Shown here: one piece after another, positions 15,234 to 18,370 of the stretch
Position numbering within the stretch: the first letter of the stretch is position 1
Layout: each line of letters begins with the position of its first letter
Source of the DNA: Sediminibacterium sp.
GTDB taxonomy: Bacteria > Bacteroidota > Bacteroidia > Chitinophagales > Chitinophagaceae
DNA length: 18,370 bases
Assembly (NCBI GenBank): GCA_017987615.1
Contig: JAGNTI010000003.1
Location: 8,792 to 27,161, forward strand
Direction: 5' to 3'
The notes under the pieces: generated by a model
Databases searched by the model: none
What the model was told of the DNA's origin: nothing
What the model saw: the letters and a program-made list of their open reading frames with translations, nothing else
Program-made: the position numbers and the translations under genes

Positions 15234-15258
15234 CCCCGAATTCATTAAACCATCGGGG
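15234..15258 (+). promoter_or_regulatory. 5'-terminal mRNA hairpin before rpsA
   Basis: CCCCGA (15234-15239) pairs with TCGGGG (15253-15258), loop of 13 nt, ending 7 nt before the rpsA ATG. Position relative to the promoter and to the start codon mirrors the rpsJ leader hairpin (8 nt to ATG). S1 autoregulates its own translation in E. coli; a similar role here is only a hypothesis. Confidence 0.6.
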
Positions 15259-15265
15259 TTATTTT

Positions 15266-17158
15266 ATGCAAATTTTCCGTAAACAATTAAACGCAGATGC
15301 TCAGGACAGCACTGGTGCCGAGGCAACAGCTGTAACTGCGACAACAAATGCCCCTGCAGCAGCGCCAGTTGTAGAAACTGCGCACGATGATTTTGACTGG
15401 AGCATTGACAAACGTAATGTTAGTCATTATGCCGAAGCAGAAAGACAAAAGTATGATAAAGTGTATGATGACACTTTCGTACAAATCCAAGATGGCGAAA
15501 TCATGAATGGTATCGTTGTTGCTTTAACTAAAACAGATGTTGTTATCAACATTGGTTTTAAAAGTGATGGCCTTATTTCTTCAAACGAATTCCGTGATCT
15601 ACAAGGATTAAAAATTGGTGATGAAGTAGAAGTGATGGTTGTTGAAAAAGAAGACCGTCAAGGAAACTTACACCTTAGCCGCAAATCTGCGCGCATCTTC
15701 CGTGCTTGGGAAAGAATTATGGAAGTGCACAAAACAGGTGAAGTGGTTACAGGTACTGTTACCAGCAAAACAAAAGGTGGCTTGATCGTTGATGTATTTG
15801 GTATGGAAACTTTCTTACCAGGTTCTCAAATTGACGTGAAGCCAGTTACTGATTACGATCAGTTTGTTGGTAAGACAATGGAATTTAAAGTTGTAAAAAT
15901 CAACGAAACCATTAAGAACGCAGTTGTATCACACAAAGCCCTTATCGAAAGCGATATCGAAGCACAACGTGCAGAGATCATGAGCAAATTAGAGAAAGGT
16001 CAAGTGTTAGAAGGTGTTGTTAAAAACATCACTGACTTTGGTGCATTTATGGACTTAGGTGGTTTAGATGGTTTATTATATATCACAGATATTTCATGGG
16101 GTCGTATCTCTCACCCAAGCGAAGTGGTGAAGATGGATCAGAAATTACAAGTGGTGGTATTAGACTTCGACGACGACAAGAAGCGTATCAGTTTAGGTCT
16201 AAAACAATTGACTCCACACCCTTGGGATGTATTACCAGAAGGACTTTCAGAAGGTTCTGTTGTGAAAGGTAAAGTAGTAAACATTGAAGATTACGGTGCG
16301 TTCTTAGAAATTCAACCTGGTGTTGAAGGTCTAGTTCACGTATCAGAAATTACATGGGCTAACACACCAATCAACGCAAAAGAATTCTTTAAGTTACAAG
16401 ATGAGTACGAAGCTAAAGTGGTAACACTTGATAAGGACGCACGCAAAATGAGCTTATCTATTAAGCAAATGAGCCAAGATCCTTGGAGCAGCATCGAATC
16501 TAAATTCCCTGAAAACAGCAAGCACAAAGGTTTGGTAAAAAATATCACTCCGTACGGTGTTTTTGTTGAAATGGAACCAGGAATTGGTGGTATGATTCAC
16601 ATCAGCGATTTAAGCTGGTTGAAGCGTTTCAATCACCCTTCTGACTACACTAAAGTAGGCGATGCAATTGATATCATTATCTTAAGCATTGACAAAGAAA
16701 ACAGAAAATTACAATTAGGTCATAAGCAATTAGAAGAAGATCCTTGGAATGCATTAGAAGAAACTTTTGCAATTGGATCTTTACATGAAGGTACTGTTAC
16801 CCGTAAGGATGACAAAGGTGCCCTTGTACAATTACAATATGGCTTAGAAGGATTCGTACCTAACCGTCACTTGAACAAAGAAGATGGTACACAGGTAAAA
16901 GCAGATGAAACAGCGCAATTTATGGTGATCGAATTTGATCGCAACGAAAAGCGTATTGTGTTATCACACGCTCGCCTTTGGGAACAAGTAATAGCTGAAG
17001 AAAAAGAAGTAGCTAAGAAAGAAGCCAAAGCGGAATCTGACAACACCAAGAAGGCAGTAAAAGCAGTTCAGTCTAAAGTAGAGAAGTCTACCTTAGGTGA
17101 TTTAAGCGCTCTTGCTGACATCAAGGCTAAATTGCAGGAAGGTGAAGGTGGGAACTAA
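15266..17158 (+). CDS. rpsA: 30S ribosomal protein S1
   Basis: RNA-binding ribosomal protein that helps mRNA loading. The 630-residue product has an Ala/Thr-rich acidic N-terminal extension (1 to about 60), six S1 RNA-binding domains at roughly 75-141, 158-225, 246-314, 331-401, 418-488 and 505-570, and a charged C-terminal tail ending in STLGDLSALADIKAKLQ, typical of Bacteroidota S1. Domains 3-5 keep the classic S1 pattern (for example NITDFGAFMDLGGLDGLLYITDIS shortened to GAFMDLGGLDGLLYI, and VEGLVHVSEI). The ATG at 15266 is set by the promoter and the leader. The gene has its own promoter and terminator, so it is probably monocistronic or weakly joined to the flavoprotein gene upstream. 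Confidence 0.98.
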   Translation: MQIFRKQLNADAQDSTGAEATAVTATTNAPAAAPVVETAHDDFDWSIDKRNVSHYAEAERQKYDKVYDDTFVQIQDGEIMNGIVVALTKTDVVINIGFKSDGLISSNEFRDLQGLKIGDEVEVMVVEKEDRQGNLHLSRKSARIFRAWERIMEVHKTGEVVTGTVTSKTKGGLIVDVFGMETFLPGSQIDVKPVTDYDQFVGKTMEFKVVKINETIKNAVVSHKALIESDIEAQRAEIMSKLEKGQVLEGVVKNITDFGAFMDLGGLDGLLYITDISWGRISHPSEVVKMDQKLQVVVLDFDDDKKRISLGLKQLTPHPWDVLPEGLSEGSVVKGKVVNIEDYGAFLEIQPGVEGLVHVSEITWANTPINAKEFFKLQDEYEAKVVTLDKDARKMSLSIKQMSQDPWSSIESKFPENSKHKGLVKNITPYGVFVEMEPGIGGMIHISDLSWLKRFNHPSDYTKVGDAIDIIILSIDKENRKLQLGHKQLEEDPWNALEETFAIGSLHEGTVTRKDDKGALVQLQYGLEGFVPNRHLNKEDGTQVKADETAQFMVIEFDRNEKRIVLSHARLWEQVIAEEKEVAKKEAKAESDNTKKAVKAVQSKVEKSTLGDLSALADIKAKLQEGEGGN

Positions 17159-17185
17159 TTAGTCCCCTTTCATTAGGAATAGGTC

Positions 17186-17221
17186 AAAAAGCTGTCTAAC
17201 CACCCGGTTAGGCAGCTTTTT
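17186..17221 (+). terminator. Intrinsic terminator after rpsA
   Basis: A 16-bp stem (17186-17201 with 17206-17221, one T-G pair) with an ACCC tetraloop begins with AAAAA and ends with TTTTT, then continues into an AT-rich run with further T residues. The A-run/T-run symmetry would also allow it to work on the opposite strand. It lies 27 nt after the rpsA stop. Confidence 0.93.
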
Positions 17222-17286
17222 ATATTTTTCTTAACTAGTTGATAGTCAATATCAGAAATCAAATTTCTAATTTGCTAACAATTAAC

Positions 17287-17294
17287 TAATTTTG
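17287..17294 (+). promoter_or_regulatory. bamD-rpoZ promoter -7 element
   Basis: TAATTTTG matches TAnnTTTG exactly. The -33 position at 20-nt spacing reads TTT rather than TTG. The -7 element ends only 9 nt before the bamD ATG (17304), so the transcript would carry a leader of a few nt at most. It is the only good promoter match between the rpsA terminator and bamD. Confidence 0.55.
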
Positions 17295-17303
17295 CCAACT
17301 TGT

Positions 17304-18101
17304 ATGAATAGAATTGTAATTGTTTTTTTGGCGGCTTTTATACTGGTTTCCTGCTCCTCTAAGTTTTCTAAAATCTTAAAGAGCAAAGACGTTGAGTATA
17401 AGTATAAGATGGCGGAGCAGTATTATGCAAAAAAAGATTACAGCAAAGCGCAGGTTTTGTACGAAGATATTTTTCAGGTGATGAAAGGTACCCCTCGTTA
17501 CGAAGACATGTATTACAAATTCGCGTACTCTTATTATTATCAAAAAGATTACTCGAATGCCGAAAACTTGTTCAAGAATTTCTTGGAAAACTTTCCAAGT
17601 TCTAGCAAGTTAGAAGAAATAGAGTACATGCGTGCGTATTCGTTCTTTAAAGAATCACCAAAAGTAGATTTAGATCAAACCAATACCAATAAAACCATGC
17701 AGTTAATGCAGGTGTTTATTAATGGACATCCAGGCTCTAAAAGAGTGCTCGATGCAACAGAAATTATAGATCAGTGCAGAGAGAAATTAGAAGAAAAAGA
17801 ATTTAAAGCAGCACAGCTTTATTTAAACCTAGGTTATTATAAAGCAGCAGCGGTGGCTTTTGGTAATGTGTCTGATAATTTTCCGGATTCTAAAAGAGCA
17901 GATTTGTATAAGTACCAAGTTGTGGTATCTTATTATAAATACGCCGAAATGAGTTACGAAGAAAAGCAACAAGAGCGTTATGCAAAAGTGATTGTAGAAT
18001 GTGACGATTTTTTAGAACGCTACAATACAAGTAAGTATGTGGCTGATGTAAATAAATACAAAACAGCATCTTCAAATTATTTAAACAATACAAAAAAATG
18101 A
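17304..18101 (+). CDS. bamD: Outer membrane protein assembly lipoprotein BamD
   Basis: Periplasmic lipoprotein of the BAM complex that helps BamA fold beta-barrel proteins into the outer membrane. From the ATG at 17304 the product is 265 residues: a signal peptide MNRIVIVFLAAFILVSC with lipobox LVSC and lipidated Cys17, then tetratricopeptide-type helices (YKMAEQYYAKKDYSKAQVLYEDI, FAYSYYYQKDYSNAENLFKNFLENFP, LNLGYYKAAAVAFGNVSDNFPDSKRAD). The spacing and FP-x-S pattern match BamD. An in-frame TTG at 17292 would place residues before the signal peptide and overlap the promoter, so ATG was preferred. The stop overlaps the rpoZ start (ATGA), the order found in many Bacteroidota. Confidence 0.94.
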   Translation: MNRIVIVFLAAFILVSCSSKFSKILKSKDVEYKYKMAEQYYAKKDYSKAQVLYEDIFQVMKGTPRYEDMYYKFAYSYYYQKDYSNAENLFKNFLENFPSSSKLEEIEYMRAYSFFKESPKVDLDQTNTNKTMQLMQVFINGHPGSKRVLDATEIIDQCREKLEEKEFKAAQLYLNLGYYKAAAVAFGNVSDNFPDSKRADLYKYQVVVSYYKYAEMSYEEKQQERYAKVIVECDDFLERYNTSKYVADVNKYKTASSNYLNNTKK

Positions 18102-18370
18102 GTAAGCTAAGAAGACAATTAAGTGCCAACACGCCAAGCGTTGTTGAAACGAAGAGCCTAATAGATATCAAAGCAAAAACTGGTAATTTATACGAGTCAA
18201 TTGCTATTGTGGCACGTAGAGCCAATCAAATCAATGTATCTATCAGAGAAGAATTGCACAACAAATTGGAAGAGTTTGCAAGTCATACCGATAGCTTAGA
18301 AGAAATTCATGAAAACAAAGAGCAAATCGAAATCTCTAGAGCTTACGAAAAAATGCCTAATCCTGCTATT
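18098..18370 (+). CDS. rpoZ: DNA-directed RNA polymerase omega subunit (partial, runs off window)
   Basis: Small subunit that helps assemble RNA polymerase. Ninety-one codons are open to the window end with no stop. The product begins MSKLRRQLSANTPSVVETKS and contains KTGNLYESIAIVARRANQI, the omega signature, followed by EELHNKLEEFASHTDSLEE and ENKEQIEISRAYEKMPNPA, which match the Bacteroidota form of RpoZ. The ATG overlaps the last 4 nt of bamD (ATGA), suggesting coupled translation. The C-terminal end lies beyond the window. Confidence 0.93.
   Translation, partial: MSKLRRQLSANTPSVVETKSLIDIKAKTGNLYESIAIVARRANQINVSIREELHNKLEEFASHTDSLEEIHENKEQIEISRAYEKMPNPAI

Noticed and set aside
17292..17303. 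TTG start for bamD
   Set aside because: It overlaps the promoter -7 element and would add residues before a well-formed lipoprotein signal peptide.
1..18370. tRNA or rRNA genes, CRISPR arrays, insertion sequences, integrase or phage genes, toxin-antitoxin or defence genes
   Set aside because: Both strands were read for these; none was found. The window is packed with conserved housekeeping genes and no direct repeats of note.

Overview
The window is a stretch of chromosomal core genes from a member of the Bacteroidota. It lies almost entirely on the + strand and contains no mobile element, CRISPR array, tRNA or rRNA. The assignment rests on four things: promoter -7 elements of the TAnnTTTG type, gene starts that mostly lack a Shine-Dalgarno sequence and tend to have A at -3, a Bacteroidota-type omega subunit (RpoZ), and a six-domain S1 protein with a Bacteroidota-like C-terminal tail. 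The genus cannot be read from the sequence.

Layout: (1) 1-1164 is the 3' part of fusA (EF-G), closed by a strong intrinsic terminator at 1202-1239. (2) A promoter at 1290-1320 starts the ribosomal-protein cluster. The S10-type block (rpsJ rplC rplD rplW rplB rpsS rplV rpsC rplP rpmC rpsQ) and the spc-type block (rplN rplX rplE rpsN rpsH rplF rplR rpsE rpmD rplO secY) run without interruption from 1351 to 13031, in canonical order with nothing missing or inserted. (3) A strong terminator at 13055-13095 separates secY from map, which is followed closely by a gene for an HI0933/YhiN-family flavoprotein. (4) rpsA (ribosomal protein S1) has its own promoter and 5' hairpin and ends at a strong terminator. 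(5) bamD and rpoZ form a translationally overlapping pair; rpoZ runs off the window end. The usual continuation of the spc/alpha cluster after map (infA rpmJ rpsM rpsK rpsD rpoA rplQ) is absent here.

How it works together: the window encodes about half of the ribosomal proteins, the translocase EF-G, the SecY protein-export channel, the enzyme that trims initiator methionine, and further along an outer-membrane assembly lipoprotein and an RNA polymerase subunit.

The coding content is ordinary. What deserves a second look is the RNA between the genes. The 326-nt rpsJ-rplC gap folds by eye into a chain of hairpins and resembles an undescribed ribosomal-protein leader. The rpsJ and rpsA transcripts both appear to begin with a C-run/G-run hairpin at their extreme 5' end. 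Many of the longer intercistronic gaps carry a compact hairpin shortly before the next start codon, and rplE alone has a textbook Shine-Dalgarno sequence. All structures were found by hand, without folding energies or alignments.
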